The notes under the pieces: generated by a model
The model's input: the letters and a program-made list of their open reading frames with translations, nothing else
Database searches by the model: none
What the model was told of the DNA's origin: nothing
Shown here: positions 16,892 to 26,499 of the stretch, in pieces
Position numbering within the stretch: position 1 is the first letter of the stretch
Layout of the letters: the number at the start of each line of letters is the position of its first letter
Source: Lachnospiraceae bacterium
GTDB lineage: Bacteria; Bacillota; Clostridia; Lachnospirales; Lachnospiraceae
Length of the DNA stretch: 64,000 nt
Assembly: GCA_017542245.1 (NCBI GenBank)
Contig: JAFXXN010000074.1
Location: 1-64,000 of the forward strand
Direction of reading: 5' to 3'
Program-made: the position numbers and the translations under genes

Positions 16892-18142
16892 ATGAAAAAA
16901 AGAATTGCAGTAGCGGGAACGGGATATGTAGGATTGTCTTTGTCTGTTTTAATGGCACAACATAATGAAGTTATAGCTGTTGATATTATTGAAGATAAAG
17001 TAAACAGGATAAACAACTATGAAAGTCCTATTCAGGATGAATACATTGAAATTTACTTAAAAGAAGCCAAAGAAGGAAAGAGAATATTAAATCTTAAAGC
17101 AACTTTAGACGCACAGGAAGCATATAGGGAGGCGGATTTTGTTGTTATTGCAGCACCTACAAACTACGATCCTCAGAAGAATTTCTTTAATACATCAGCA
17201 GTTGAAGATGTTATTGAAACTGTATTAAGTGTTAATGAAAATGCTGTTATGGTTATAAAATCTACTATTCCTGTTGGATATACTGAAAGCATTAGAAAGA
17301 AGTATAATACTACAAATATTCTATTCAGCCCTGAATTTTTAAGAGAAAGCAAAGCTTTATATGACAATCTTTATCCTTCAAGAATAATAGTTGGATGTGA
17401 TGAAGAGTGTGAAGATAAGGCTAAAGAATTTGCTGAATTGTTAAAAGAAGGAGCAATAAAAGAAGATATCCCAACTTTATTTATGGGATTTACAGAAGCG
17501 GAAGCTGTAAAATTATTTGCAAATACTTATCTGGCATTAAGAGTATCATTTTTTAACGAATTGGATACTTATGCTGAAATGAAAGGTTTAAATACTAAAG
17601 ACATTATCAATGGAATCGGACTAGACCCAAGAATAGGAACACATTATAATAATCCGTCATTCGGTTATGGAGGATATTGTTTGCCGAAAGACACAAAACA
17701 GTTGCTAGCAAATTATCAGGATGTTCCAGAAAACTTAATTGAAGCAATAGTTGAAAGCAACAGAACAAGAAAAGACTTCATTGCTGATAGAGTGCTGGCA
17801 AAAGCCGGATACTATAGTTATACCGATGATAACAACTATGATATAAACAAAGAAAAAGATGTTACTGTTGGTGTATATAGACTTACCATGAAGGCCAATT
17901 CAGACAATTTCAGACAGTCTTCAATTCAGGGGGTAATGAAAAGAATAAAGGCCAAAGGAGCAAAAGTTATTATTTATGAACCAACACTTGAAGATGGAAG
18001 CACATTTTTTGGAAGTCTGGTTGTAAACGATTTTAATAAATTTAAAAAAATGAGTAATTCAATTATTGCGAACAGATATGATAATAGTCTGGATGATGTA
18101 AAAGATAAAGTTTACACAAGAGACCTTTTCAGGAGAGATTAA
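16892..18142 (+). CDS. ugd: UDP-glucose 6-dehydrogenase
   Basis: Oxidises UDP-glucose to UDP-glucuronate with two NAD+. The N-terminal [10 protein letters not shown] (8-17) binds [13 protein letters not shown] and FSPEFLRES are conserved, and the catalytic cysteine is in [12 protein letters not shown] (Cys 263). At 416 residues it fits the family. It supplies the uronic acid that gives both charge and a carboxyl group for amide decoration. A GGAG site precedes ATG 16892. It is less AT-rich than the genes before it. Confidence 0.93.
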   Translation: MKKRIAVAGTGYVGLSLSVLMAQHNEVIAVDIIEDKVNRINNYESPIQDEYIEIYLKEAKEGKRILNLKATLDAQEAYREADFVVIAAPTNYDPQKNFFNTSAVEDVIETVLSVNENAVMVIKSTIPVGYTESIRKKYNTTNILFSPEFLRESKALYDNLYPSRIIVGCDEECEDKAKEFAELLKEGAIKEDIPTLFMGFTEAEAVKLFANTYLALRVSFFNELDTYAEMKGLNTKDIINGIGLDPRIGTHYNNPSFGYGGYCLPKDTKQLLANYQDVPENLIEAIVESNRTRKDFIADRVLAKAGYYSYTDDNNYDINKEKDVTVGVYRLTMKANSDNFRQSSIQGVMKRIKAKGAKVIIYEPTLEDGSTFFGSLVVNDFNKFKKMSNSIIANRYDNSLDDVKDKVYTRDLFRRD

Positions 18143-18147
18143 ACTTA

Positions 18148-19671
18148 ATGAAAGAAAAAACAAGGAAAACGTTAAAAGTAATATCTATAATTGTAATGTT
18201 CATTACATTACGGATTTCTTGTTATACATATAAAACCGCAAAAGAATTGGTAATGTTACCGCAGAAATATATTAATTATATTATTTACATTATGGTTAGT
18301 ATAAATGTTGTGTCTGCTTTACTTGTTTTTATAAAAAAAGCAGGAAATATTGGCAAAATAGTTCAAATACTATTATGTACAGTATTATCTGGGTTGATGG
18401 TTTATAGTTGTATTATTATTCCAGAATATAAGGGAAGATTGGGGAGAATGTTTACATCCATACCGGAAATCTCTGTCTTAAAAATGCATGTTTATACATT
18501 AAAGGATAGCACAGATGAAAAATTGAAGAATCTTATTGGAAAGACGATAGGAATTCAAACAAGATCCGATATTGAACATCAAGATATTGCCATGGAAGAT
18601 ATTCAGAACCAAGTCAAGAAAAAAGGCGTTATAAATGTAAAAGAGTATGAAGATATTTATTCTGTTGTCGAAGCTCTTTATAACAAAGAAGTTGATGCAA
18701 TATTACTTACCGATGCATATGCTGAAATAATATCTGAAAATGCTGATTTTTATAATTTTCAGAATGACACAAAAACAATATATACAATAACGCAAGAAAT
18801 AGTTGATGATAACATTAAAAAAGCAATTCCTACCATTGTAAATACACCTTTTGTCATCGCTATAGCAGGAAACGATTCATTTGAATATGATTTCATTAAG
18901 AATGATAAAGGAAGAACTGATGTCAGTATGGTTGTTGCGGTAAATCCACTGGTAAAAAAAATAGTTATTGTTACAATTACCAGAGATGCATATCTTCCAA
19001 TAAACGGTGAAACTGATAAAATGGACAGACTGACAAATTCTTCTACTTTAGGTGTTCAGGCATGGGAAAAAGCAATTGAATATGGGTTAGGAATCAAAAT
19101 TGATAAATACATGCGAATCAACTTTACATCATTTATTAATGCGATTCAGTACTTAGGGGGTCTGGATGTAGATAACCCTTATTATTTTCAGGCTAACAGG
19201 AGTTTAGGCGGTAAAGCAGGTGGAACAGGAAAAGTAGAATTTAAGCAAGGTATTATTCATATCAATGGATACGAAGCATTATCATACTCCAGAGAAAGAA
19301 AAAGTCTTCCATTAGGGGATTTTGATAGAAACATACATAATGCAATTCTTCTTAAAACAATTATAGAAAAAATACAAAATCAAGAAATTTTGTCTAATAT
19401 AGATCAATTCTTAAATGCAGTAGAAGGAACATTTGAAACAGATGTTACTATTGACGAACTAAACATGCTTATTAAAATGCAACTAGAGGATAAGGCGAAG
19501 TGGCAATTTGAGATTCTAAGAGTATATGGCAACGAAACTATAGAGCATAGTTATACTCTGGGAGGAGGTCAAGGCGAAGAAAACATGTATGTGGCCCACT
19601 TGGATGAGAATATGGTTAAGGCTGCAAATGAAAGAATAACTGCATTACTTAATGAGGATATTGAAGAATAA
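18148..19671 (+). CDS. LCP-family cell-wall glycopolymer ligase (first of three)
   Basis: LytR-CpsA-Psr protein expected to transfer polymer from the undecaprenyl carrier to peptidoglycan outside the membrane. Three N-terminal helices lie at about residues 10-30, 42-62 and 70-92. Then comes a domain reading like a small periplasmic-binding fold (LIGKTIGIQTRSD; ALYNKEVDAILL), then the LCP domain with GRTDVSMVVAVNP, TITRDAYLPI, GGLDVDNP and YSRERKSLPLGDFDRN holding the conserved arginines and aspartates. The extra domain makes it longer (507) than simple LCP proteins. It starts 5 bases after ugd. Confidence 0.9.
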   Translation: MKEKTRKTLKVISIIVMFITLRISCYTYKTAKELVMLPQKYINYIIYIMVSINVVSALLVFIKKAGNIGKIVQILLCTVLSGLMVYSCIIIPEYKGRLGRMFTSIPEISVLKMHVYTLKDSTDEKLKNLIGKTIGIQTRSDIEHQDIAMEDIQNQVKKKGVINVKEYEDIYSVVEALYNKEVDAILLTDAYAEIISENADFYNFQNDTKTIYTITQEIVDDNIKKAIPTIVNTPFVIAIAGNDSFEYDFIKNDKGRTDVSMVVAVNPLVKKIVIVTITRDAYLPINGETDKMDRLTNSSTLGVQAWEKAIEYGLGIKIDKYMRINFTSFINAIQYLGGLDVDNPYYFQANRSLGGKAGGTGKVEFKQGIIHINGYEALSYSRERKSLPLGDFDRNIHNAILLKTIIEKIQNQEILSNIDQFLNAVEGTFETDVTIDELNMLIKMQLEDKAKWQFEILRVYGNETIEHSYTLGGGQGEENMYVAHLDENMVKAANERITALLNEDIEE

Positions 19672-19676
19672 AGATT

Positions 19677-21167
19677 ATGAAAGAAGAAAAGAAAAATAAT
19701 AAAACAATACACATTATATCAAGTATAATTGCTGCTATTACATTATTAGCATCTTTTTGTCTATATATTGCTTGTAAAAATCTAGGAATACTACCCGAAA
19801 ATTATCTAAAATATATTCTTTACGGACTTGTTGTGATTAATGTGTTGTTTGGATTTATCGGTTTATATAGCAAAGTAAGTAATTTTAACAAGATATTACA
19901 GATTATTATCTGTGGATTATTATCTGTTTGCATGATTTTTGTCAGTATCGTAATACCTGATTATAAAGGCAGAATAGAACAGGCATTTACTCCTGTTCCT
20001 GAAACAACAACACTGTATATGAATGTTTATGTTCTTAAAGACAGTCCTTATGAAAAAATCAGAGATTTGATAAATAAAAACATGGGGATACAGTCTGTAG
20101 TCGATCTTGATCATCAAAAAGTTGCTTTGGAAGATATCAATAATCGGGTAAAAAAGAGGGGTGAGATTAATTACGTAGAGTATGATAATATCTATTCTTC
20201 GACTGAAGCTTTATATAATGGGGAATGTGATGCAATATTACTTACAAATGTCTATGCTGATATTGTTGCTGATAATACAGATTATGAAGATTTTTACGAA
20301 AAAACCAGAATTCTGTATACAGTAACACAGGAGATAGTTGAAGAACATATTCAAAAGGCCATTCCTACTATAACAAATACACCATTTGTAGTAGCTATAG
20401 CCGGTAACGACTCATATGATTATTCTCTTCTAAACAACAATAGAGGAAGAACAGACGTTAATATAGTTGCGATAGTTAATCCTTTGGTTAAGAAAATTTT
20501 GCTTGTAACAATAACCAGAGATGCGTATCTTCCTATAGATGGTGATATCAATAAAATGGACAGACTTACTAATGCTTCTATACTAGGAATAGATGCTTGG
20601 GAAAGAGCTATAGAATATGCATTGGGAATGGATATAAACTATTTTGTAAGAGTAAATTTTGCGTCATTAATAAATATTGTCGATGCAATAGGTGGTATAG
20701 ATATTAATAATCCAGTAGCGTTTACCCGTATTTACTATTTTGATCAAGGGCTGATTCATTTGGATGGAGAAATGGCTTTAAGTTATGTTAGAGAGCGCAA
20801 GAGCTTACATATGGGTGACTTTGACAGAAACCGGAATCAGGCAAGAGTTCTTAATGCAATTATTAATAAAGTACTTAGTCCAGCTATAATCAATAATTTT
20901 GATAATCTTCTTAATGCAGTGAAAGGAACCTTTGTTACAGACTTCAAGACCGAAGACATGTATAAATTGGTGCAGATGCAATTGCAGGATAATGCTAAAT
21001 GGCAGTTTGAGACCTATAGTGTGTATGGCAGTGAAACATTTGAACATAGTTATACATTAGGTGGTGGTCAGGGAAGTGCCATGATGCTAGTTGCTCATTT
21101 AGATAAAAACAGAGTTAAAACAGCAAAACAGAAAATATTCGCCTTATTGGATGAAGATGGTGAATAA
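19677..21167 (+). CDS. LCP-family cell-wall glycopolymer ligase (second of three)
   Basis: Close paralog of the preceding gene with the same order: three N-terminal helices, a binding-protein-like segment (LINKNMGIQSVVD; ALYNGECDAILLT), then the LCP domain with GRTDVNIVAIVNP, TITRDAYLPI and YVRERKSLHMGDFDRN. 496 residues. It starts 5 bases after the previous stop with a poor ribosome site, so it is probably translated by coupling. A terminator follows at 21206. Confidence 0.9.
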   Translation: MKEEKKNNKTIHIISSIIAAITLLASFCLYIACKNLGILPENYLKYILYGLVVINVLFGFIGLYSKVSNFNKILQIIICGLLSVCMIFVSIVIPDYKGRIEQAFTPVPETTTLYMNVYVLKDSPYEKIRDLINKNMGIQSVVDLDHQKVALEDINNRVKKRGEINYVEYDNIYSSTEALYNGECDAILLTNVYADIVADNTDYEDFYEKTRILYTVTQEIVEEHIQKAIPTITNTPFVVAIAGNDSYDYSLLNNNRGRTDVNIVAIVNPLVKKILLVTITRDAYLPIDGDINKMDRLTNASILGIDAWERAIEYALGMDINYFVRVNFASLINIVDAIGGIDINNPVAFTRIYYFDQGLIHLDGEMALSYVRERKSLHMGDFDRNRNQARVLNAIINKVLSPAIINNFDNLLNAVKGTFVTDFKTEDMYKLVQMQLQDNAKWQFETYSVYGSETFEHSYTLGGGQGSAMMLVAHLDKNRVKTAKQKIFALLDEDGE

Positions 21168-21205
21168 ATAATGTGAGAATTGTATTAGTTTTGTGTTAAG
21201 TAATG

Positions 21206-21240
21206 CCTCTTATGGAATTATTCCTTAAGAGGTTTTATTA
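21206..21240 (+). terminator. Terminator between the second and third LCP genes
   Basis: CCTCTTA (21206-21212) pairs with TAAGAGG (21226-21232), with inner GGA/TCC pairing, followed by TTTTATTA. It could end the first operon or act as a partial block passed by a LoaP-modified polymerase. No clear promoter was seen between it and the third LCP gene. Confidence 0.7.
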
Positions 21241-21282
21241 TATTAGATAGGCATTATTTCAATTTGACCAGGAGGAGGACTT

Positions 21283-22962
21283 ATGGCAAAAAAGAATAAA
21301 AGCATGAATAAAACAGGACACACAATAGCGTATGTGTTTTCAATAATATGTATTACAGTGTTTGTCATAGTATCATATTTAACATATAAAACTGTATTAG
21401 GAATGAATATTATCCCTGTAAAATATACAAACATTTTTCTTTATGTTCTGATTGGTATCAGTATCTTGTTCGGATTAATTGCGATATTACCTAAAGTAAG
21501 TACATTTAATAAAGTACTGCAGATACTTATATGCTTTATATTATCCGTAGGACTTATGGTTGTTAATACAAGGATACCTGATTATTTGGGCAGACTGGAA
21601 AGAATGTTTAACAGAGTTCCTGATGAGGGAACACTGTTTATGAATATTTATGTACCTGTAGACTCAGAAATAAGTGACGTAAAAGATCTTGAAAACAGAA
21701 AAATTGGTGTTTTGTCAGATAAAGATAGTGAGTACCTTGAATATTCATATAAGGTTATTTCCAGAGAATTAAATGGCGCCACTATTGAACCTGTATCTTA
21801 TACAGATGTATATAAGCTTGCGGAAGATTTTCAGAATGATGTTGTAGAAGGTATACTGATTAATCAGACTTACGCACAGTTTATATCTGAAAACAATGAT
21901 TTTTCAGAGTATAATAATGATAATAAAATCATCTATACAATTGAACATAAAATAAAACTGAATTATGAAACAAACGAGGTTGGCAATATTACAAAAGAAC
22001 CGTTTGTTGTTGCAGTGAGCGGAAACGATACATGGGATTATTCAGAAATGGATCCAAGTCAGAACATTGCCAGAAGTGATGTTAACATGCTTGTAGTGGT
22101 AAATCCGTTAACAAAAAAGATCCTGATAGTTAATATACCAAGAGATACATATGTACCTTTATTTGGTGACTATGATGCTATGGACAAACTGACTCATGCT
22201 ACTATTTATGGAATCGATACCTGGGAAAAGGCAGTTAACGAGTTACTAGATATAGACATTAATTACTTTGTCCGAATTAATTTCCAGTCTTTTGTTAATG
22301 TTGTTGATGCTGTTGGAGGAATTGACATTGATAATCCTGATGAAATGACTATTGGATATGTTGAGTTTGACAAGAAAACCGGTATACCACATGGAGTTTT
22401 AAAGACTTATGAAAAAGGTTTGATTCACTTAACTGGTCCAGAAGCGTTAGGATATGTCAGAGAAAGAAAATCGCTCAGTGAGGGAGATATTGCCAGAACC
22501 AGTCATCAGGCCATAGCTATTAAAGGCTTAATTGATAAAGTTACTCAGGTATCAGTAATTACAAAGGTTTCTAATTTACTGGATGCTGTTAACGGAACTT
22601 TTATGACTGATATGAATATAAACAAACTGTATGCGCTTATACAGATGCAGCTGGATGATATGGCTAGCTGGGAAATATCATCGTTTGGCATTACAGGTTA
22701 CGAAGACGAAAGAACATCTTATGCGATGGGTAACAGTGATGTTGAAATAGAGGAGGAAGTTGAAGTAGAAGTACTGATTGTTGATGAAGAAGGAAATCCG
22801 ATTCTAGATGAAGACGGTAATGAACAGTATGAAATCAGAGTCGAAAAACAGAAAACAACACAAGAAGCACGGACATTCAGTGTACTTATACCGTATAATA
22901 ATGATGTGAGCGAGGCAAAATCACTTATCCAGCAGATAATGAGTGAAAAGGCAGGAGAATAG
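21283..22962 (+). CDS. LCP-family cell-wall glycopolymer ligase (third of three)
   Basis: Third LCP paralog, 559 residues, with three N-terminal helices, a binding-protein-like region (LENRKIGVLSDKDS; DVVEGILINQTYA) and the LCP domain (ARSDVNMLVVVNP, NIPRDTYVPL, YVRERKSLSEGDIART). It carries an acidic insertion near the C-terminus (about residues 485-525, rich in Glu and Val) that the first two lack. A strong AGGAGGAGGA ribosome site precedes ATG 21283. It is coded with less AT bias than the first two. Confidence 0.9.
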   Translation: MAKKNKSMNKTGHTIAYVFSIICITVFVIVSYLTYKTVLGMNIIPVKYTNIFLYVLIGISILFGLIAILPKVSTFNKVLQILICFILSVGLMVVNTRIPDYLGRLERMFNRVPDEGTLFMNIYVPVDSEISDVKDLENRKIGVLSDKDSEYLEYSYKVISRELNGATIEPVSYTDVYKLAEDFQNDVVEGILINQTYAQFISENNDFSEYNNDNKIIYTIEHKIKLNYETNEVGNITKEPFVVAVSGNDTWDYSEMDPSQNIARSDVNMLVVVNPLTKKILIVNIPRDTYVPLFGDYDAMDKLTHATIYGIDTWEKAVNELLDIDINYFVRINFQSFVNVVDAVGGIDIDNPDEMTIGYVEFDKKTGIPHGVLKTYEKGLIHLTGPEALGYVRERKSLSEGDIARTSHQAIAIKGLIDKVTQVSVITKVSNLLDAVNGTFMTDMNINKLYALIQMQLDDMASWEISSFGITGYEDERTSYAMGNSDVEIEEEVEVEVLIVDEEGNPILDEDGNEQYEIRVEKQKTTQEARTFSVLIPYNNDVSEAKSLIQQIMSEKAGE

Positions 22963-22970
22963 ATGGTTAT

Positions 22971-24161
22971 ATGAAGATACTGGTAGTTTGTCAGCATTAT
23001 TGGCCAGAACCGTATCCTTTGACAGAAACGTGTGAAGAACTTGCAAGGAGAGGCCATGAAGTACATGTTGTGACAGATATTCCGAATTATCCCGCAGGGG
23101 ATATTTATCCGGGATACATTTTAAAGGGTTATCAGACTGAAGAAAGAAACGGTGTTATAATACATCGTACTTTCACCATACCAAGAAAGACTAATCCTTT
23201 ATTCCGTGTTATGAATTACTACAGTTATTCATTATCATCAACTAATTTTGTGAAGAGTCTGCCTGGAGATTTCGATGTGGTTTTTACTAATCAAACGTCT
23301 CCTATAATGATGGTTCGGGCTGCGATGGCTTACGGTAAGAAGTGGAATAAAAAAGTGTTATTATACTGCATGGATCTTTGGCCGGCTTCCTTATCTGCAG
23401 GCGGTGTCAGTGGCGGGTCTGTATATAATCATTACCTGAAAGTTTCAAGAAAACTATATGGACAGGCTGATGAAATCCTTATTACTTCAAAAGGATTCCA
23501 AGATTATCTTACAGACGTAATAGGAATAGAAAAAGAAAAGATTGACTACCTTCCTCAATATGCAGGGGACGAATTCACACAGATAAAGACTGATAAAAAC
23601 AAGAAAACAGTGGATCTGATGTTTGCGGGTAATGTTGGCAGAGCTCAGAGCATTGATACGGTTCTGAAAGCTGCCAAAGTGTTACAGGATAAGGGAAATG
23701 ATGTTATAAAATTCCACATTCTTGGTGACGGCAGTGAATTGGAAAACTTAAAAAACATGGCAAATGAATTGGAATTAAATAGTATTACCTTTTATGGCAG
23801 AAGGCCTAAGGAAGAAATGCCGGAATTCTATGGGAAAGCAGATGCCCTGCTGTTAATGCTGATGAAAGACGAGACCATATCAAGAACCTTACCTGGTAAG
23901 GCTCAATCGTATATGGCTGCCGGTAAACCCATAATTGCAGCAGCTAATGGTGAAATCAAGCGTGTTATGGAAGAGGCTGACTGTGGTTATTGTGTTCCTG
24001 CAGAAGATTATGAAGCTTTTGCGGATGCAATGGAGCAGTTTGCCAATAATCCTGATAAAGACAGATTGGGAAATAATTCATTACGGTACTGTAAAGAACA
24101 TTTCAGTAAAAAGAAGATTATTGATCAGCTAGAAAAGAAACTCAAAGAATTAGCTAAATAG
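22971..24161 (+). CDS. Glycosyltransferase, GT4 (WbuB-like, possible L-FucNAc transferase)
   Basis: GT-B glycosyltransferase of the WbuB group: MKILVVCQHYWPEPYPLTE, DVVFTNQTSPIMM, YCMDLWPASLSAGG, then the donor domain with LMFAGNVGRAQSIDT, FYGRRPKEEMPEFYGKADAL and LPGKAQSYMAAGKPIIAAA. 396 residues. In known clusters this group sits beside UDP-L-FucNAc genes and transfers that sugar; here fnlA begins 86 bases later, supporting but not proving the same role. It starts 8 bases after the third LCP gene. Confidence 0.85.
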   Translation: MKILVVCQHYWPEPYPLTETCEELARRGHEVHVVTDIPNYPAGDIYPGYILKGYQTEERNGVIIHRTFTIPRKTNPLFRVMNYYSYSLSSTNFVKSLPGDFDVVFTNQTSPIMMVRAAMAYGKKWNKKVLLYCMDLWPASLSAGGVSGGSVYNHYLKVSRKLYGQADEILITSKGFQDYLTDVIGIEKEKIDYLPQYAGDEFTQIKTDKNKKTVDLMFAGNVGRAQSIDTVLKAAKVLQDKGNDVIKFHILGDGSELENLKNMANELELNSITFYGRRPKEEMPEFYGKADALLLMLMKDETISRTLPGKAQSYMAAGKPIIAAANGEIKRVMEEADCGYCVPAEDYEAFADAMEQFANNPDKDRLGNNSLRYCKEHFSKKKIIDQLEKKLKELAK

Positions 24162-24168
24162 AATGCGT

Positions 24169-24195
24169 AGGTAGCTTAAGGCTGCCTTTGCTTTA
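24169..24195 (+). terminator. Terminator between the GT4 gene and fnlA
   Basis: AGGTAGC (24169-24175) and GCTGCCT (24181-24187) form a 7-bp stem with one G-U pair and a TTAAG loop, followed by TTGCTTTATT. The tail overlaps the -35 box of the promoter at 24188, repeating the arrangement at 435-479. Confidence 0.65.
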
Positions 24196-24215
24196 TTATA
24201 TAAATAAGATATAAT
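24188..24215 (+). promoter_or_regulatory. Promoter for the fnlA operon
   Basis: TTGCTT (24188-24193), 16-base spacer, TATAAT (24210-24215). A GGAGGT ribosome site (24235-24240) lies 7 bases before ATG 24248. This would start the second glycan operon independently of the LoaP-controlled one. Confidence 0.6.
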
Positions 24216-24247
24216 AATTAAGAAGTTAGTAAACGGAGGTTTTTAAT

Positions 24248-25294
24248 ATGTCTTCATTTAAGAACAGTACACTAATGATTACCGGAGGTACAGGATCTTT
24301 TGGTAATACTGTATTAAAGCATTTCCTTACGAGTGACATTGGTGAGATAAGGATTTTCTCAAGAGACGAAAAGAAGCAGGATGATATGCGTCATGAATTA
24401 CAGGCAAAGCATCCTGATTTTGCAAATAAAGTAAAATTTTATATAGGGGACGTCAGAAATCCTCAGTCAATAAGAGATGCCATGCATGGTGTCGATTATG
24501 TTTTCCATGCTGCCGCCTTGAAACAGGTTCCTTCCTGTGAGTTTTTCCCTATGGAAGCAGTCAGGACAAATGTTGAAGGAACAGATAACATGCTTCATGC
24601 TGCCATTGCTGAAGGTGTAAAGAGAGTTGTCTGCTTAAGCACTGATAAAGCAGCGTATCCGATTAACGCCATGGGCATTTCAAAGGCCATGATGGAACAT
24701 GTTATCTACGCAAATGCCAGAGTAGCTGCTGAAAGAGGAAATACAGTTATCTGCTGTACAAGATATGGTAATGTCATGTGTTCACGAGGAAGCGTAATCC
24801 CTCTGTTTATTGATCAGATCAAGGCTGGCGAGCCTATTACAATTACAAATCCTGAAATGACAAGATTTCTGATGAATCTTGATGAGGCGGTTGATCTTGT
24901 CAAGTTTGCTTTTGAGAATGCAAACCCTGGTGATTTATTTATACAGAAGGCTGATGCTTCTACTATTGGAGATTTGGCTAAGGCTGTACAGGCTATATTC
25001 GGTGATACAGGAACCAGAATCATAGGAACCCGTCATGGCGAAAAACTTTATGAAACACTGATGACAAGAGAAGAAAGATTAAGAGCTGAAGACATGGGCA
25101 ACTATTTCCGTGTTTATGCTGACAGCAGAGATCTTAACTATGATAAGTTCTTTGTAGAGGGACAGGTACAGACTCAGGCTGACGAGAGTTATACAAGCCA
25201 TAATACCAGGAGACTGGATGTTGAAGGTACAATTGCTAAAATCAAGACAACTGATTATGTTCAGGAACAGATGAAATTATTGGGTATTGAATAA
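24248..25294 (+). CDS. fnlA: UDP-GlcNAc C4,6-dehydratase/C5-epimerase (FnlA/CapE type)
   Basis: First step of UDP-L-FucNAc synthesis. The NAD-binding loop ITGGTGSFGNTVLKHFL is at the N-terminus, then FSRDEKKQDDMRH, FHAAALKQVPSCEFFP and LSTDKAAYPINAMGISKAMME with the Lys of the modified (MGISK) active site in place of the usual YxxxK of short-chain dehydrogenases, as in this dehydratase family. 348 residues is the usual length. The next two genes are the other two enzymes of the pathway. Confidence 0.92.
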   Translation: MSSFKNSTLMITGGTGSFGNTVLKHFLTSDIGEIRIFSRDEKKQDDMRHELQAKHPDFANKVKFYIGDVRNPQSIRDAMHGVDYVFHAAALKQVPSCEFFPMEAVRTNVEGTDNMLHAAIAEGVKRVVCLSTDKAAYPINAMGISKAMMEHVIYANARVAAERGNTVICCTRYGNVMCSRGSVIPLFIDQIKAGEPITITNPEMTRFLMNLDEAVDLVKFAFENANPGDLFIQKADASTIGDLAKAVQAIFGDTGTRIIGTRHGEKLYETLMTREERLRAEDMGNYFRVYADSRDLNYDKFFVEGQVQTQADESYTSHNTRRLDVEGTIAKIKTTDYVQEQMKLLGIE

Positions 25295-26497
25295 ATGAAA
25301 ATACTTGTTACCGGAGCTAAAGGCTTTGTAGGGAAAAACCTTGTAGAAAACCTGAAAAACATAAAAGATGGTAAGAATCGTACCAGGAGTATTTATGTTG
25401 AAGAAATATATGAATATGATATTGATTCAACCGTTGAACAGTTGGAAGAATACTGCTCTGACTGTAATTTTGTTTTTAATCTTGCAGGTGTAAACAGGCC
25501 GAAAAAAACAGAAGAATTTAAAGAGGGAAATTATGGATTTGCCTCTTTATTGTTGGATACACTAAAAAAGCATGACAATAAATGTCCGGTTATGCTTTCA
25601 TCTTCAATTCAGGCTACACTAATTGGAAGATATGGTGAGAGTGAATATGGCAAAAGCAAGTTAATGGGAGAAGAGCTCTTCTTTGGTTATGGTAAAAACA
25701 ATGGGGTTAAGGTCTTAGTATACAGATTCCCGAATCTTTTCGGAAAATGGTGCAGACCAAATTATAACAGCGCTGTTGCTACTTTCTGCAATAATATCGC
25801 TAACGATTTACCTGTACAAGTCAATGACAGAAACACACAGCTTGAACTGCTGTATATTGATGATCTGATTGAAGAAATGTTTGATGCTCTTGAAGGTAAG
25901 GAACACCATTGTGAATATGAAGGCTTAGAACCTGTTAATACAATTAGTGGTAAATATTGTTATGTGCCAATTACTCATAAGGTGACGTTAGGTGAAATAG
26001 TTGATTTCCTGTATGAATTTGAAAAACAGAGAGAAACGCTGATAATGCCTTCCATACCTGATGGTTCATTTGTAAAAAAGCTGTATTCTACATATCTGTC
26101 ATATCTGCCGGCTGACAAGACGGTTTTGAATTTCAAATCAAATGTTGATGATAGAGGAAGCTTTACAGAAGTAGTTAAAACGCTGAATTGCGGACAGTTT
26201 TCTGTCAACGTATCAAAACCGGGAATAACAAAAGGACAGCATTGGCATAACAGTAAATGGGAAATGTTCATGGTAGTCAGCGGTAAGGCGCTGATACAGG
26301 AAAGAAAAATAGGAACTGATGAAATAAGAGAATTTACTGTAGATGGGGATCATTTACAGGCAGTATATATGTTACCGGGATATACTCATAACATCATAAA
26401 TTTAAGTGAAACAGATATTCTGATTACTTTGATGTGGGCTAATGAGTTGTTCGATAAGAATCATCCGGATACATTCTTTGAAAAGGTGGAGGACTGA
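25295..26497 (+). CDS. fnlB: Bifunctional UDP-sugar epimerase/reductase with cupin domain (CapF/FnlB)
   Basis: Second step of UDP-L-FucNAc synthesis: C3 epimerisation and C4 reduction. The N-terminus is a short-chain dehydrogenase (ILVTGAKGFVGKNLVENL), with FNLAGVNRP and YGESEYGKSKLMGEE as active site. The last 130 residues are a cupin domain (DDRGSFTEVVKT, GQHWHNSKWEMFMVVSGKA), known in CapF to bind zinc through the histidines. 400 residues. It starts directly after the fnlA stop. Confidence 0.92.
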   Translation: MKILVTGAKGFVGKNLVENLKNIKDGKNRTRSIYVEEIYEYDIDSTVEQLEEYCSDCNFVFNLAGVNRPKKTEEFKEGNYGFASLLLDTLKKHDNKCPVMLSSSIQATLIGRYGESEYGKSKLMGEELFFGYGKNNGVKVLVYRFPNLFGKWCRPNYNSAVATFCNNIANDLPVQVNDRNTQLELLYIDDLIEEMFDALEGKEHHCEYEGLEPVNTISGKYCYVPITHKVTLGEIVDFLYEFEKQRETLIMPSIPDGSFVKKLYSTYLSYLPADKTVLNFKSNVDDRGSFTEVVKTLNCGQFSVNVSKPGITKGQHWHNSKWEMFMVVSGKALIQERKIGTDEIREFTVDGDHLQAVYMLPGYTHNIINLSETDILITLMWANELFDKNHPDTFFEKVED

Positions 26498-26499
26498 TT

